Part shown: one piece after another, positions 51,933 through 62,300 of the stretch | How positions within the stretch are numbered: position 1 is the first letter of the stretch | How the letters are laid out: every line of letters begins with the position of its first letter | From: Symmachiella macrocystis | GTDB taxonomy: Bacteria > Planctomycetota > Planctomycetia > Planctomycetales > Planctomycetaceae | Direction: 5' to 3' | NCBI RefSeq assembly: GCF_007860075.1 | Contig: NZ_SJPP01000005.1 | Span: forward strand, 28,685 to 92,684 | DNA length: 64,000 nucleotides | The notes under the pieces: model-generated | What the model saw: only the letters and a program-made list of their open reading frames with translations | What the model was told of the DNA's origin: nothing | The model's database searches: none | Translations under genes and position numbers: made by a program

Positions 51933-53275
51933 ACGCTCGCTTCAAAAACAATGATGAACGGAAGTTGAACGACGAAACGAGGTTCCACTGAAAATTGATT
52001 GGCAGAACTGTCAGTGGAAATCATGGTATCCAGCCACAGTTGCTATTGCAAATTGGGGATTTGTTACGGTAAGTGCGCAAGGCGAGCGCAGCCGCGTAGA
52101 CGTGGGCGATGATGAAATCACGCAGCTGGTTCGCACCATTGAATCAATCCCCCCAGTCGTTCGCGGCGAACAATATCATCGAGAACGATGGTGTTGTTCT
52201 CCGGTGGCGGATCAGTGCATGAGGGCGATAAATGTCCACAGGCAGAGTGGGCTCGATCATCGTTGTAGTGGCGGACGTATTCACGGACAAGGTAGTTCAG
52301 ATGCTGCTCGCCGAAGACCAAGAAATTGTCCAGGCATTCCTGCTTGATACTCTGAATGACCCGCTCGCAGCGAGAATTAAAGTTCGGGCTTTGTACCGGC
52401 AGGACTTTGATCTTTACACCTTCGGCTTTTAGTACATCGTCGGATTGTGCTGTGGATTTCGTGTCGCGATCGCGAATCAGGCAGGCTGGCTTTTCGTCGC
52501 GACCGGCCGTTTGCATGAGAAAGTTGCGGGCCTGCTGTGTTACCCATGCGGAATCGGGGTGCGCCGTGGAGTTGCTGACGAAGATATCGCGGGTCTCGAC
52601 ATTGATGAAGACCAACAGGAAATAGTTCACAAGCCCTCTTGGCGTGATGACATGTTTTGTGAAAAAGTCACAGGCCCAGAGGGTCTTGGCGTGGATCTTG
52701 ATGAACTGCTCCCAAGAACCTTGAGACCGGTTGGGCGAGGTGTCGATCCCCTCCTCTTTGAGGATGTTGCGGACCGTTTGTCGGCAGATGCGGTTGATGC
52801 CGAGCCGCCGCAACTCGCCCAAGATGCGCGTGTAGCCGACGCCGGTTTCACGGGCGATCTTGCGGACCAGTTCGCGGAGTACTTATCGTTTTCGGGGTCG
52901 CCCCGGTTTGGCCGGCTTGTAGCCGCGTCGCTCTTTCCGGACCCAGCGATGGAATGTGATTGGCGTGACGATGCTGATCAACCGGTCGATGTCCTTGCCG
53001 AGCGGTTTGCCGAATTTGAGCAATCGGGCACGTTCCTCCGGTTTCGTGTGACTTTTGCCAGGGACGCGGGCGCGCAGAATTGCCAGCTCTTCCTTCAGAT
53101 ATAGGGCGTGCTTGGCCAGTCGGTGTTCAGAGGCGTTGGCAATGAGCAGCAACAGCGGGTGAAACAGCCGGGACATCCTGTGCCTGCCTGTGATTTCGCA
53201 TTGCCCACCTTGCCCCTCTGATGCTTAACGTATGCTCGACCGATGCTTTAGGTCGCGGCGTCGGTCAAATATCTA
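51933..53275 (-). mobile_element. Most complete copy of the common insertion sequence
   Basis: Runs from the conserved end (TTCAAAAACAATGATGAACG near 51937) to the opposite end (GCTTTAGGTCGCGGCGTCGG, ~53246-53265). About 1.3 kb, with one transposase gene. Other copies at 3562, 35893, 48896 and 63508 match parts of it, so it is the best local reference. Exact terminal repeats were not resolved by eye. Confidence 0.7.
52118..53176 (-). pseudogene. DDE integrase-type transposase interrupted by one TAA
   Basis: The frame starts at 53176 (MSRLFHPLLLLIANASEHRL), runs to GRPRKR, meets TAA at 52885-52883, and continues in the same frame with VLRELVRKIARETGVGYTRI to 52118. The catalytic core of IS481/IS3-type integrases is present: Asp in WACDFF, Asp in LIRDRDTKS, Glu in NSRCERVIQSIKQEC. 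The C-terminus is HYNDDRAHSACGHLSPS...RRERLGGLIQW. 352 codons in total. One nonsense change is the only visible damage. Confidence 0.85.
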
Positions 53276-53282
53276 TTTACAC

Positions 53283-53386
53283 GCAGAGGGTTTGGAAGGC
53301 AGAGGGTTTGGAAGGCAGAGGGTTTGGAAGGCAGAGGGTTTGGAAGGCAGAGGGTTTGGAAGGCAGAGGGTTTGGAAGGCAGAGGG
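53283..53386 (+). repeat. 16-bp tandem repeat, 6.5 copies
   Basis: Six identical units of GCAGAGGGTTTGGAAG followed by half a unit. It sits between the end of the insertion sequence and the kinase stop at 53428. The GAGGGTTTGG core echoes the GAAGAGGGTTT motif at the edge of other repeats in the window. Confidence 0.95.
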
Positions 53387-53427
53387 TACGCCCAGTTCGT
53401 CGGTCATTCCGGTCATTCTTGAGGCGA

Positions 53428-56058
53428 CTACGCAGACTCATCGGCCAGCCGTTTTTGGCAATGCTCGATCCGCGATTTAAAGAAACGAATTTGATTATGA
53501 ACCTGCGGCAGTGAAATCTCAATTGACTCGAGAAATGATTTTCCATCCCCATACAGAGTTATGGCTTTGTCGAATTCTTTGCGTGTCTCATAAAGCGTGC
53601 CGAGCTCTCGATAATTTTTCAGCGTCAGTTTGAACAGTTCAGAGTCTGCAAGATCCAGAACGGCTTGTTTGCGGCGAATCGCAATTCTTGCCTGCATGGA
53701 CTGGATTAGATCGTCTTGGCGATTCTGTTTTTTGTAGAGCTGGCAAAGATTGTCGTATGAATACGCTGCGCTCTTTTGAATTTTCGTATCGAGCGAATCA
53801 ATCTCAATGGCGCAGTTGATGAAAAACAACGATTCTTGGAAGGCCTTTTCCGCAGCCGGAAGGTTCCCTTGATCATAATAAAGATTCCCCAAGTACTCAC
53901 GGTTGATCGACAAATGAAACGGGAACTCCTTGAAGCGTGGATATTTTTTCATCAGCTGTTGATATGTCTCACCAGCCTGTTGCAAATATGTTGAGCTCTC
54001 GTCGAATTTCTTCCGTACGTAATAATCTTGTCCCAAACTATCGAGTCCTACCACGAAGAGGGAGTTGATTTCTCGGTCATCAGGATGCTTCTTGACCAAC
54101 TTTTCTGCTCTCTTCAGTCCGTCGGAATGTGCGTCGACTGCTTTGTTCGCTACGTTGCGGGTTTTCCAAAAGTCGCCCCATTCATACAAAATATGTATGA
54201 CGCCCGTGGTATAGCGAGATTCTTGCGGGTGCGCAGTGGCTAACTCCTCGCGCAGCTCGGCACAGCGTTCAAGATAGGGCTCGGCTTCAATTAATCTTCC
54301 GGTGTCAACCAAGTCGGAAGCGACGCGTTGCAGTGCGATTGAATACATCCAGAGCGACTCAGGGTCACGGCCCCCATCTACGTCCACGATCTGTCGAAAC
54401 TGGTTAACCGACTGTTGGAAAAGCTCGAAGGATCGGGCGGAAGCATTCTCGCCACGTTCGTCGCCGAGACGCGAGTAGATGTCGCCCAGATTGAGCAGAG
54501 CTCCAGCACGGTTCGAAGTCACTTCCGTTGCGTTTTCGAATCCTTGCGATACCGAATCGAGGTTCTCGATTGCTTTCGTCAGAATGCTGCGACGTTGTTC
54601 TCCTGCTTCTGGAACTTCGCGGAGTTGCGCGTTGATGTCAAAAATAATCGAGGTGATTGTATCGAGGGCTAGTTGGGTTTGTTGGGTGGCAACCTGCTTG
54701 TTCTTGATCGCGGATTCAGCGCGTCTTTCGGCCAGTATCGCAAAAAATGAAGAGATGCCGATTCCCAAAAACAATGACGTCACGACCGCTATCAAGAGAC
54801 CCGCGACGACAGGATTGTTGCGACACCACCGCCACGCGCGAGCCGTTTGGCTGATCGGTCTTGCCAGAATCGGCTGGCCAGACAGGAAGCGTTTGAATTC
54901 CGCGGCCAATTCCTCGGCCGATTCGTATCGGTGGCTTGACTCTTTTTCCAGACACTTCAAACAGATCGTTTCAACATCCCGGTTGATGGACGGGTCTAGC
55001 GTCCGTGGTGGAATTGGTTCTTGCTCTAAAACCTGACTTAACGTAACGGCCACAGATGCTGCTTGAAACGGAGGCCGTCCCGTCAGCAGGTGATAGAGGA
55101 CCGCGCCCAGTGAATAAACATCGGCAGCCGGTCCCACGGACGCCATGTTACCGACCGCTTGCTCGGGAGGCATGTAACTGGGGGTCCCCAGGATTTGACC
55201 AGTTGCAGTCAATCCGCTGTCTTCTTCTACCCGCTTCGCCAATCCGAAATCGGTGACTTTAGGTACGCCGGTTTGATTCAACAAAATATTCGCAGGTTTT
55301 AGATCGCGATGGATGATTCCTTGGGAGTGGGCATAGGCGACCGCTTCAGTAACCGTACACATTAAAACGGCAGCTTCTTCTGAGGTGAATACACCACGCC
55401 TGATACGGATGGCCAGACTTTCACCTTCGATAAATCCCATCGAATAAAAATGTTGCCCCTCGTGCTCGCCGACCTCAAAAATCGGCACGATATGGGGGTG
55501 GGTTAACAGGGCGGCGGCACGAGCTTCAGTATAAAACCGCGCGATCTCTTCCGGTGCGGCCATTTCGCCCGCAAGAATCATTTTCAGGGCGACGATCCTA
55601 TCCAATCCCTGTTCGCGAGCTTGAAAGACGACGCCCATTCCACCGCGCGCGATCTCTTTGAGCAGTACATAATTATTAAAGACCTTAGGTCCGGTATTCA
55701 CAGTATTGCTGGCGTCGGCTGCAGCTATTGAAAGCGTCGATTTGGCAGCTATGCCGTTGGGATCGGTGGCGACCGTATCCAGATGACGGTCAAAGGCCTC
55801 CTTGACGATTTCGGCATAATCCGAAAACCGTTCCAGATAAGACTCTGGCTGAGGAACGTCACTAAACTTTGATCGGTACTCGAATTCCAACTCCAGTAGC
55901 CTGAGCAAGACCAAATGCGTATCCTCGGGCCCCACCTGACTCAAAAAGTCTTCGATACGACGATTCTCACCTCTTCGCAAACTCTCCTCAAATTCCCGGC
56001 AGAATTGTTCGATGCGTTGTGCTCTGGTCAAGTCTATGTTCTCGTTTGGTTCCGCCAT
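53428..56058 (-). CDS. Membrane Ser/Thr protein kinase with extracytoplasmic helical repeats
   Basis: 876 residues from ATG 56058 (a GTG 6 bp earlier is possible). After a ~125-residue N-terminal helical region comes a Hanks-type kinase: Gly loop ARGGMGVVFQA, Lys in RIVALKM, HRDLKPANILLN, DFGLAKR, GTPSYMPPEQA and KCLEKESSHRYESAEELA. A transmembrane helix follows (~PVVAGLLIAVVTSLFLGIGI), then ~430 residues of tetratricopeptide-like helical repeats (ALLNLGDIYSRLGDERGENA, YLGNLYYDQGNLPAAEKAFQ, YRELGTLYETRKEFDKAITL). It should phosphorylate cytoplasmic proteins in response to a signal bound outside. No operon partner. FHA proteins such as the one at 11026 read phosphothreonine made by such kinases, but no direct link is shown. 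Confidence 0.93.
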   Translation of the reverse strand: MAEPNENIDLTRAQRIEQFCREFEESLRRGENRRIEDFLSQVGPEDTHLVLLRLLELEFEYRSKFSDVPQPESYLERFSDYAEIVKEAFDRHLDTVATDPNGIAAKSTLSIAAADASNTVNTGPKVFNNYVLLKEIARGGMGVVFQAREQGLDRIVALKMILAGEMAAPEEIARFYTEARAAALLTHPHIVPIFEVGEHEGQHFYSMGFIEGESLAIRIRRGVFTSEEAAVLMCTVTEAVAYAHSQGIIHRDLKPANILLNQTGVPKVTDFGLAKRVEEDSGLTATGQILGTPSYMPPEQAVGNMASVGPAADVYSLGAVLYHLLTGRPPFQAASVAVTLSQVLEQEPIPPRTLDPSINRDVETICLKCLEKESSHRYESAEELAAEFKRFLSGQPILARPISQTARAWRWCRNNPVVAGLLIAVVTSLFLGIGISSFFAILAERRAESAIKNKQVATQQTQLALDTITSIIFDINAQLREVPEAGEQRRSILTKAIENLDSVSQGFENATEVTSNRAGALLNLGDIYSRLGDERGENASARSFELFQQSVNQFRQIVDVDGGRDPESLWMYSIALQRVASDLVDTGRLIEAEPYLERCAELREELATAHPQESRYTTGVIHILYEWGDFWKTRNVANKAVDAHSDGLKRAEKLVKKHPDDREINSLFVVGLDSLGQDYYVRKKFDESSTYLQQAGETYQQLMKKYPRFKEFPFHLSINREYLGNLYYDQGNLPAAEKAFQESLFFINCAIEIDSLDTKIQKSAAYSYDNLCQLYKKQNRQDDLIQSMQARIAIRRKQAVLDLADSELFKLTLKNYRELGTLYETRKEFDKAITLYGDGKSFLESIEISLPQVHNQIRFFKSRIEHCQKRLADESA

Positions 56059-57302
56059 GATCACAATTCCCGATGATATTGCTAACGATAAATCTCAAGA
56101 GCAGCGAATGCGATGTGATCGTTTGCGTGGTGCAAAGCTGGCAGCGGAAACGAAAGTGACGCACGGTTTCCCTCAAGTGACCTTCGAAAGTTGTGCGTTA
56201 AAAGGAGTTTCGTCTCAACAAGTTCTAGAAGAATTGTCCGCGAAAATCATGGTAGCGAGCCAAATTTGTGATTTCAATTTGGCAGGTATTCAAATCAAGC
56301 GTGCACGGCAATAATCTGCTGCACGGTGTGCCGGTTCTGCTTCATGATTGAGAATCCTTTCCAGGCTTCAGCTAACTGGAATTCTTTCGCATCAAATGGC
56401 GCAACTCAAGTGGGGAAGTTCACTCGGAGCCAGATTAGTGCAGTAACCACCTCCGGACGGTAATTCCTACCCCAATCCCATCTATAAAACGTCGCACGGG
56501 CTGTTAACCCATTGCGAAATAGTTCGAAGAGGGTTGGTTACGTTTCGAGCCACCGTGACGGACTCGAGCTTTCATAAACCCTTGCTTCAACTGGGCTTAA
56601 AAAACAGGTCCAAAGAGCATGGTGACGAAGAGGGTTTGGCACGGGGAGGGGGAACATCCAGCGCTGTTTGGGAGGCATAGTCGTCGATTACGAAACGCGC
56701 AATTCTGCCGGTGGTTGACGGTCGCGGCCACAACGGTCGATCCGTGTCGCGCACGGCCTCCGTCCCATGTCTTTCGCTGGGGCTCGACCGGATCTTACCA
56801 CGGCCAGGGGGTGATGCAGGGCCCCTGCGACGTGAAAGGGTATGATCGGGTTTCTGGAGTTGGCTCGACGAGTAACCGTTCACGCCCCGATATTGGCCTA
56901 TCCTCAATCGGCGGAATTAGCGACACGTCGCGGTATGACGCAGCATAAGGATGAACCGTCATTTTCTACTGAACTGATAGCCGGGCTGGACCCCGATGCG
57001 CGACGCCCCATTGGCGCCCTTGTCGAGTATCATGAGCATGGATATCGCTCGACAGGACATTCAGTATTCCAAGTTCGGCACTTTCAACTTAGCGGCCACC
57101 GCGCCATCTTGACCGGACAGCTCAGCGCCGATTCCGCTACAAATTGCTAAAACTCAAAAAACGATATGCCCTGTATCGCTCGATTAATTGGTTTTATAGC
57201 GTGTACAAAATCGGTAACATGTAATTTCGCTCTTGGGTGTTTACAGTGAAATTCGGTGAGTGGATGCCAGGCAATCCTGCACATTGGGTCAACCGTCGTT
57301 GC
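56059..57302. other. 1.2 kb without a supported gene
   Basis: Lies between the kinase start and the sulfatase stop. Contains copy C of the ~300 bp repeat (56613-56880) and the TTCGAAGAGGG motif near 56524. Frames at 56619, 56842 and 56012 overlap the repeat or lack ribosome sites. Confidence 0.55.
56613..56880 (+). repeat. ~300 bp dispersed repeat family, copy C
   Basis: Carries GAAGAGGGTTTGGCACGGGG, CCAGCGCTGTTTGGGAGG, CCGGTGGTTGACGG, CTTTCGCTGGGGCTCGACCG and TACCACGGCCAGGGGGTGAT. More diverged than copies A and B, with a ~70 bp shorter middle. Encodes FRWGSTGSYHGQGVMQGPCD. Confidence 0.75.
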
Positions 57303-59723
57303 TCATTCTTGACTGGTCGTCAACTCAAACTTCACATGGTCGATTTTTCCGGTGAACGCGAAACTGCCTTTCGATTTGTACCCTGGGTCAACTGGTGTCA
57401 TTGAGTCACGACCGACCTCGAATGGCTCTAGGCTGTGACGGAAGAGTGTCCGCTTCAGTTTCCCTTCGCCAGCAGGTTCGTCATTAACGAACAGTTTGAG
57501 CGTGCCGCCGCCTTCCTTCGAACCATCCGGACTGAACTCAGTCCTTAGTGTTACATTGCCGACAGGAATCTCGACTGTGCCCGCAACGCTCGTGTTTCCA
57601 ATGCCCAGACACTGGTAGCGGAATTGTAGTTTCTTGTCTTGAATGTAAAGCGACCAGCCCGCCAACGAAGCACCCGCACAAGTAATCACACCGTGCGCGC
57701 CACCTTCTGGAATCTCAACATTTGCCGTGATCGCGTGCGGACGAGGGAACAGCTGTGGGCCAATGGGTTCGGGTAGCCAAACGGTGTTTCCAAAATAGGT
57801 CCAAGATGTGGGTGGCTTGCCGGACATGCGTAACTGAGGATTCATTCGTTCTGCGAATCGCGGATCAAGCGGCAATACGTCGTATTTCACCGCCTCTTTC
57901 AGGAATAGAGCTTTGAGTTCCTCGAGTTTGCCAGAATTCTTAAAGGCAAGGTCGTTTGACTGGCTGTAGTCCTGGTCAATGTTATAGAGTTCCCAGGTAG
58001 CATTCTCGAGTTCATCGAGTGATCGGTTGCCGGTTTCCCACGGGATTCCACAGCGAGCGCTGGCAAACCAGCCGTCGTTATAGATTCCTCGGCTCCCCAA
58101 GATTTCAAAATACTGGGTTGTTCGTCGGCCGGGCGCATTCGCATTATCGAACGAATAAGCCATCGACACGCCAGCGATTGGCTTTTGCTCGATTCCATTG
58201 ACCTGTTTGGGCGCCGGTATATTGCATGATTCAAGGATGGTCGGAGCAACGTCGATTACGTGGTGAAACTGTTGCCGGATTTCGCCGTTCCCTTTGACTC
58301 TCGCAGGCCAGTGGACAAGAAGAGGGTTGCGAGTTCCGCCGAAATGGCTTGGGACAGCTTTCGTCCACTGGAAAGGAGAACACATTGCCCAAGCCCAGCC
58401 AACGGGCACATGCGGATGACTATTCGGCCCGCCAATCTCGTCTATCCGGCTGAGGATGCTTTCCAGCCCCAGATTGATGCCTATCATGCTGGCGAGATCG
58501 ATGAAGGTACCTTCCAGATTGCCCTCGGAGCTTGCTCCATTGTCGCCAACAATGTAGAGCACGAGGGTGTTATCAAGCTCGCCAGATTCGTCGATGCTGT
58601 TGATCAGCCGGCCGACGTGATGATCGGTGTGGGCCATGAAGGCGGCGTAGTTTTCCATCAGGCGCGCGTACGCAACCTTTTCATCTGCTGATCGACTTTC
58701 CCAGGAAGGGATCTCTTTGGGGCGGGGTGTGAGGCCGGTGCCTTTGGGGATAATTCCCATTTCAAGCTGATTGCGATGGGTTCTCTCTCGCTGGTCATCC
58801 CAACCGTAATCGAACTTGCCTTTAAACTTTTCAATCCATTCTTTCGGAGCGTGATGCGGTGCGTGCACGGCGCCAGTGCTGAAGTAGCAGAACCAGGGCT
58901 TGTCTCGCTCAGCAGCTCGAACATTGCGAATCCAACTGATGGCTTCGTCGGCGATGTCCTCGGTGAAGTGATAACCCTCTTCAGGTGACTTCGGCTGGGG
59001 AACGGGACTCGTACCACGATACAGCGTGGGGTAGTACTGGTCTGTTTCGCCTTGATTGAATCCGTAGAAGTAATCGAACCCCAATCCGGTGGGCCACCGA
59101 TTGAAAGGGCCCGCTGGGCTAATTTCTCGTTCGGGAGTGTTATGCCACTTACCAAACATTGACGTCGCATAACCGTTATCACGCAGGACTTGCGAGACGA
59201 GTGCCGTGCTGCGAGGGATAATACCGGTGTACCCGGGAAACCCGGTGCTCATTTCAATTACGGCACCAGTACCTGCGCTGTGATGATTACGTCCGGTCAA
59301 CAGCGCAGCACGCGTCTGCGAACACTGAGCTGTTGTGTGGAAGCGGTTGTAGATCAGGCTATTCTTAGAAAGCCTGTCTAGATTTGGCGTCGGTACGGGG
59401 CCGCCAAAGGTGCTGCACATGCCGAATCCGACATCGTCAAGCAAGACGATCAGTACATTGGGAGCACCTTCAGGTGCCTTGATGGGCTGGGGGTAATCTG
59501 CAGTCGAGTCTTCGAAGGTTTGACGAACGACTCCTTTGAACGGTGGATCCGCCAACGGAATGCCAGATTCACGATCATGATTCAGTGCAGTTGCATCTTG
59601 GGCATGTGCCTGAATGTTCGGTCCCGACAAAGCAACCAAAGCCAGCACGACGTACATGAGTATACGGCTACCCGATTTGCCATTGAGAACTGCACCAGAG
59701 CAGACCTGAGTTGATACAGGCAT
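57303..59723 (-). CDS. Large secreted sulfatase with altered activation motif (C-S-Q-T-R)
   Basis: 806 residues from ATG 59723 (AGAGGGATT upstream). Signal peptide (ILMYVVLALVALSGPNIQAH, AQ). S1-family sulfatase: metal ligands in VLLDDVGFG, GKWHNTPEREISPAGPFNRW, VGDNGASSEG. The activation site is C134-S-Q-T-R, where the usual Pro/Ala of C-x-P/A-x-R is Gln, although the following AALLTGRNHH is standard. Its neighbour keeps C-S-P-S-R. A C-terminal ~130-residue beta-sandwich (FTGKIDHVKFEL) may bind substrate. It is the second gene of a two-sulfatase operon, 111 bp after the first. Whether the Cys is still oxidised to formylglycine is uncertain. Confidence 0.9.
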   Translation of the reverse strand: MPVSTQVCSGAVLNGKSGSRILMYVVLALVALSGPNIQAHAQDATALNHDRESGIPLADPPFKGVVRQTFEDSTADYPQPIKAPEGAPNVLIVLLDDVGFGMCSTFGGPVPTPNLDRLSKNSLIYNRFHTTAQCSQTRAALLTGRNHHSAGTGAVIEMSTGFPGYTGIIPRSTALVSQVLRDNGYATSMFGKWHNTPEREISPAGPFNRWPTGLGFDYFYGFNQGETDQYYPTLYRGTSPVPQPKSPEEGYHFTEDIADEAISWIRNVRAAERDKPWFCYFSTGAVHAPHHAPKEWIEKFKGKFDYGWDDQRERTHRNQLEMGIIPKGTGLTPRPKEIPSWESRSADEKVAYARLMENYAAFMAHTDHHVGRLINSIDESGELDNTLVLYIVGDNGASSEGNLEGTFIDLASMIGINLGLESILSRIDEIGGPNSHPHVPVGWAWAMCSPFQWTKAVPSHFGGTRNPLLVHWPARVKGNGEIRQQFHHVIDVAPTILESCNIPAPKQVNGIEQKPIAGVSMAYSFDNANAPGRRTTQYFEILGSRGIYNDGWFASARCGIPWETGNRSLDELENATWELYNIDQDYSQSNDLAFKNSGKLEELKALFLKEAVKYDVLPLDPRFAERMNPQLRMSGKPPTSWTYFGNTVWLPEPIGPQLFPRPHAITANVEIPEGGAHGVITCAGASLAGWSLYIQDKKLQFRYQCLGIGNTSVAGTVEIPVGNVTLRTEFSPDGSKEGGGTLKLFVNDEPAGEGKLKRTLFRHSLEPFEVGRDSMTPVDPGYKSKGSFAFTGKIDHVKFELTTSQE

Positions 59724-59834
59724 AGTTGAATCCCTCTGTTTTATTCTAATAAGACAATGAGCCAGCGAATTGTTGAACAATGCAGCTGCGAGACTCTCTG
59801 CCCAGGTGCACGATGCTGTTCTCATTCGGCGGTA

Positions 59835-62177
59835 TTAATCAATTGTCACGGTGACCTTCCTTAAATTCCCGCTAAAGCGAAATGGACATTCATATTCACC
59901 AGAAGGTGTGCCAGTGTCCTCGCCAGCATCCAGCGTTTCGTCAGCTGAGAATCCAAGCGGAACCGTCTGTGGGATCTTCCCTTGAGCAACGAGCTTGTCG
60001 TTGACAAATAGTTTCGCTGACCCGCCCTTTCCAATTCCGCCACCGTCGTAGTCGAATTCGTAGCGGACGTTGACTTTGCCACTGGGTAGGGCTTCATCCG
60101 CCGAGATAGTGGTGTGCTTTGATCCGAAGTAGTTGTACGTAAACTGTGGGCGACCGTCCTTGACGTACAGCGACAGCCCGCCGAAGTATCCGCCGGCAGC
60201 CAGCAATACGCCTTGGACTTTTCCTTTCTTGGGGATATCGAGCTCAGCGGAAATTTCATAGGACTTATTGAAGGTCGTGCGAATCATATCTTCAGGCATT
60301 CGCACCGCGCCTGATCGCAATGTGAAACTGGTCCGATCACCTACGATAGTTGGCCTGCCGCTCTCAAGGACGCGAGCGAAACCGCGATCATCAAGTGGAA
60401 AAACGTCGTACTTGTCCGCTTGCTCAAGGAACAACTTCTTGAGCTCGGCAAGCTTTTCTGGGTACTTTGCTGCCAAATCCTCTGCCTGACTGAAGTCCTC
60501 TTCGACGTGATACAGCTCCCATCTGTCGTCGGCAAAGTCTGGCACCTCTGATGCCTGCCACGAGTATTTGTTGTGGTAAGTGCAAGCCACCCAACCGTCG
60601 TCGTAAACGCCACGTACACCCACCACTTCAAAGTACTGCCGAGATCGCGTCGATGGCGCATCGCTGTCTTCAAACGTGTAAGTCATGTCCACACCATGGA
60701 CAGGCATTTGATCAATGCCATTAACCGAGCTAGGAGCAGGAATCCCGGCGGATTCGTAGATCGTTGGAGCGATGTCGATCAAGTGATGAAACTGATTTCG
60801 CAGTCCGCCCTTATCCTTGATACGGTCCGGCCAAGTGATGATGACGGGATTACGAGTTCCACCAAAGTGGCTTGCAAATTGTTTCACGAACTGAAACGGA
60901 GTGCACATCGCCCATGCATGGCCAGTCGCGTAGTCACTGTTGGCCGTGGGGCCGCCACACTCGTAGAGCTTTTTCAACACGACACCCTTATCCTCTCGTA
61001 ATCCGTTCAAATTGACCATGGCGTTGAACACGCCGTAGCGGCCACCAGGACCGGCCGCACCGTTGTCTCCCACGATGTAGATGAACATCGTGTTATCCCA
61101 CTCACCGAGTTCCTTGATGCCACCGGCGAGTCGACCGACTTCGTAATCGGTGTGGTCCAGGAATCCTGCGTAAACCTCCATCAATCGACTGGCAACCTTT
61201 TGCTCATCGTCCGAAAGTGAATCCCAGGCAGGAATCGATGCATCCCGCGCCGTGAGCTTCGTATCCGCAGGAATCACCCTCAACTTTTTCTGCCGCGCAA
61301 AGGTTTCCTCGCGCAGCTTATCCCAGCCCTGGTTGAACTTACCCTGGTACTTCTGGATGTACTCCTTCGGTGCATGGTGCGGTGAGTGTGTGGCTCCTGG
61401 TGCGAAATAGACGAAGAACGGTTTATCCGGGTTCGTGACCTTCTGACGCATCATCCACTGGAGGCTCTGGTCGACGATGTCCGTGGTGAGATGGTAGTCC
61501 TCTACGTGCTCAGGTCGCTCAATGGGTGTGGTCCCGTGAAACAACGCGGGGAAGAACTGGTTCGCTTCACCTGCCATGAATCCATAGAATTCGTCGAAGC
61601 CAAGTGACGTCGGCCAGCGATCGAACGGGCCGGCCGGACTGACTTCCCAGACTGGCGTGTTGTGCCATTTCCCGTAGCAAGCGGTGCTGTACCCGTTCCC
61701 CTGAAGCACTTGAGCGATCGTCGCAGCCGACTTTGGAATAACCGAGTTATAGCTTGGGAATGCGGTGGCAAACTCGGCCACCATGCCGGTTCCGACCGAG
61801 TGATGGTTCCGGCCGGTAAGCAGGGCAGCCCGGGATGGCGAGCAAAGTGCCGTCGTATGGAATCGGTTGTAACGCAGGCCCTCCGTAGCTAATGCGTCCA
61901 TCGCCGGGGTCTCGATTGGACCACCGAAAGTACCAGCTGCTCCGAAGCCAACATCGTCAAGAAGCACGAGCACCACGTTGGGAGCATTTTCGGGAGCTCT
62001 CGGCGTCACGAGTCTGGGGGGGGCAGATACGTCCGCTGTTTGACCGACTTTACCGCCAACTGCTTTCACATCGATTGGCAGATGGGCGCGATCGATATCT
62101 GCCTCTTGGGCGCTAAGGGTACCTAACCAGCAAGCGAACAAGCCGAAAGATAAAAACCTGACCAAGCTCAAATACAT
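59835..62177 (-). CDS. Large secreted sulfatase, canonical motif
   Basis: 780 residues, start after GGAGA. Signal peptide (LVRFLSFGLFACWLGTLSAQ). S1-family features: VLLDDVGFGAAGTFGG, C112-S-P-S-R followed by AALLTGRNHHSVGTG, GKWHNTPVWEVSPAGPFDRW, ATHSPHHAPKEYI, VGDNGAAGPGG and GGTRNPVIITWP. The C-terminal ~140 residues form a beta-sandwich (GVLLAAGGYFGGLSLYVKDG). It is a paralogue of the next sulfatase in the same operon; the pair may cut different linkages in the same sulfated polymer. Divergent from the AraC gene at 62511. Confidence 0.94.
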   Translation of the reverse strand: MYLSLVRFLSFGLFACWLGTLSAQEADIDRAHLPIDVKAVGGKVGQTADVSAPPRLVTPRAPENAPNVVLVLLDDVGFGAAGTFGGPIETPAMDALATEGLRYNRFHTTALCSPSRAALLTGRNHHSVGTGMVAEFATAFPSYNSVIPKSAATIAQVLQGNGYSTACYGKWHNTPVWEVSPAGPFDRWPTSLGFDEFYGFMAGEANQFFPALFHGTTPIERPEHVEDYHLTTDIVDQSLQWMMRQKVTNPDKPFFVYFAPGATHSPHHAPKEYIQKYQGKFNQGWDKLREETFARQKKLRVIPADTKLTARDASIPAWDSLSDDEQKVASRLMEVYAGFLDHTDYEVGRLAGGIKELGEWDNTMFIYIVGDNGAAGPGGRYGVFNAMVNLNGLREDKGVVLKKLYECGGPTANSDYATGHAWAMCTPFQFVKQFASHFGGTRNPVIITWPDRIKDKGGLRNQFHHLIDIAPTIYESAGIPAPSSVNGIDQMPVHGVDMTYTFEDSDAPSTRSRQYFEVVGVRGVYDDGWVACTYHNKYSWQASEVPDFADDRWELYHVEEDFSQAEDLAAKYPEKLAELKKLFLEQADKYDVFPLDDRGFARVLESGRPTIVGDRTSFTLRSGAVRMPEDMIRTTFNKSYEISAELDIPKKGKVQGVLLAAGGYFGGLSLYVKDGRPQFTYNYFGSKHTTISADEALPSGKVNVRYEFDYDGGGIGKGGSAKLFVNDKLVAQGKIPQTVPLGFSADETLDAGEDTGTPSGEYECPFRFSGNLRKVTVTID

Positions 62178-62300
62178 AGTGCGGGTCTCCGGTTTGCAAA
62201 ATCAAGTGCGTCTGAATTCATTGGCCCGGAATGCTCTGTACTTGAATAGCAGCGATAATGCTAATGGCGCTGCTATCATTATGAGAGTTTCACGGACAAT

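Noticed and set aside
56842..57150. 102-codon plus-strand frame before the sulfatase stop
   Set aside because: Starts inside the dispersed repeat copy C, no ribosome site, no recognisable domain.
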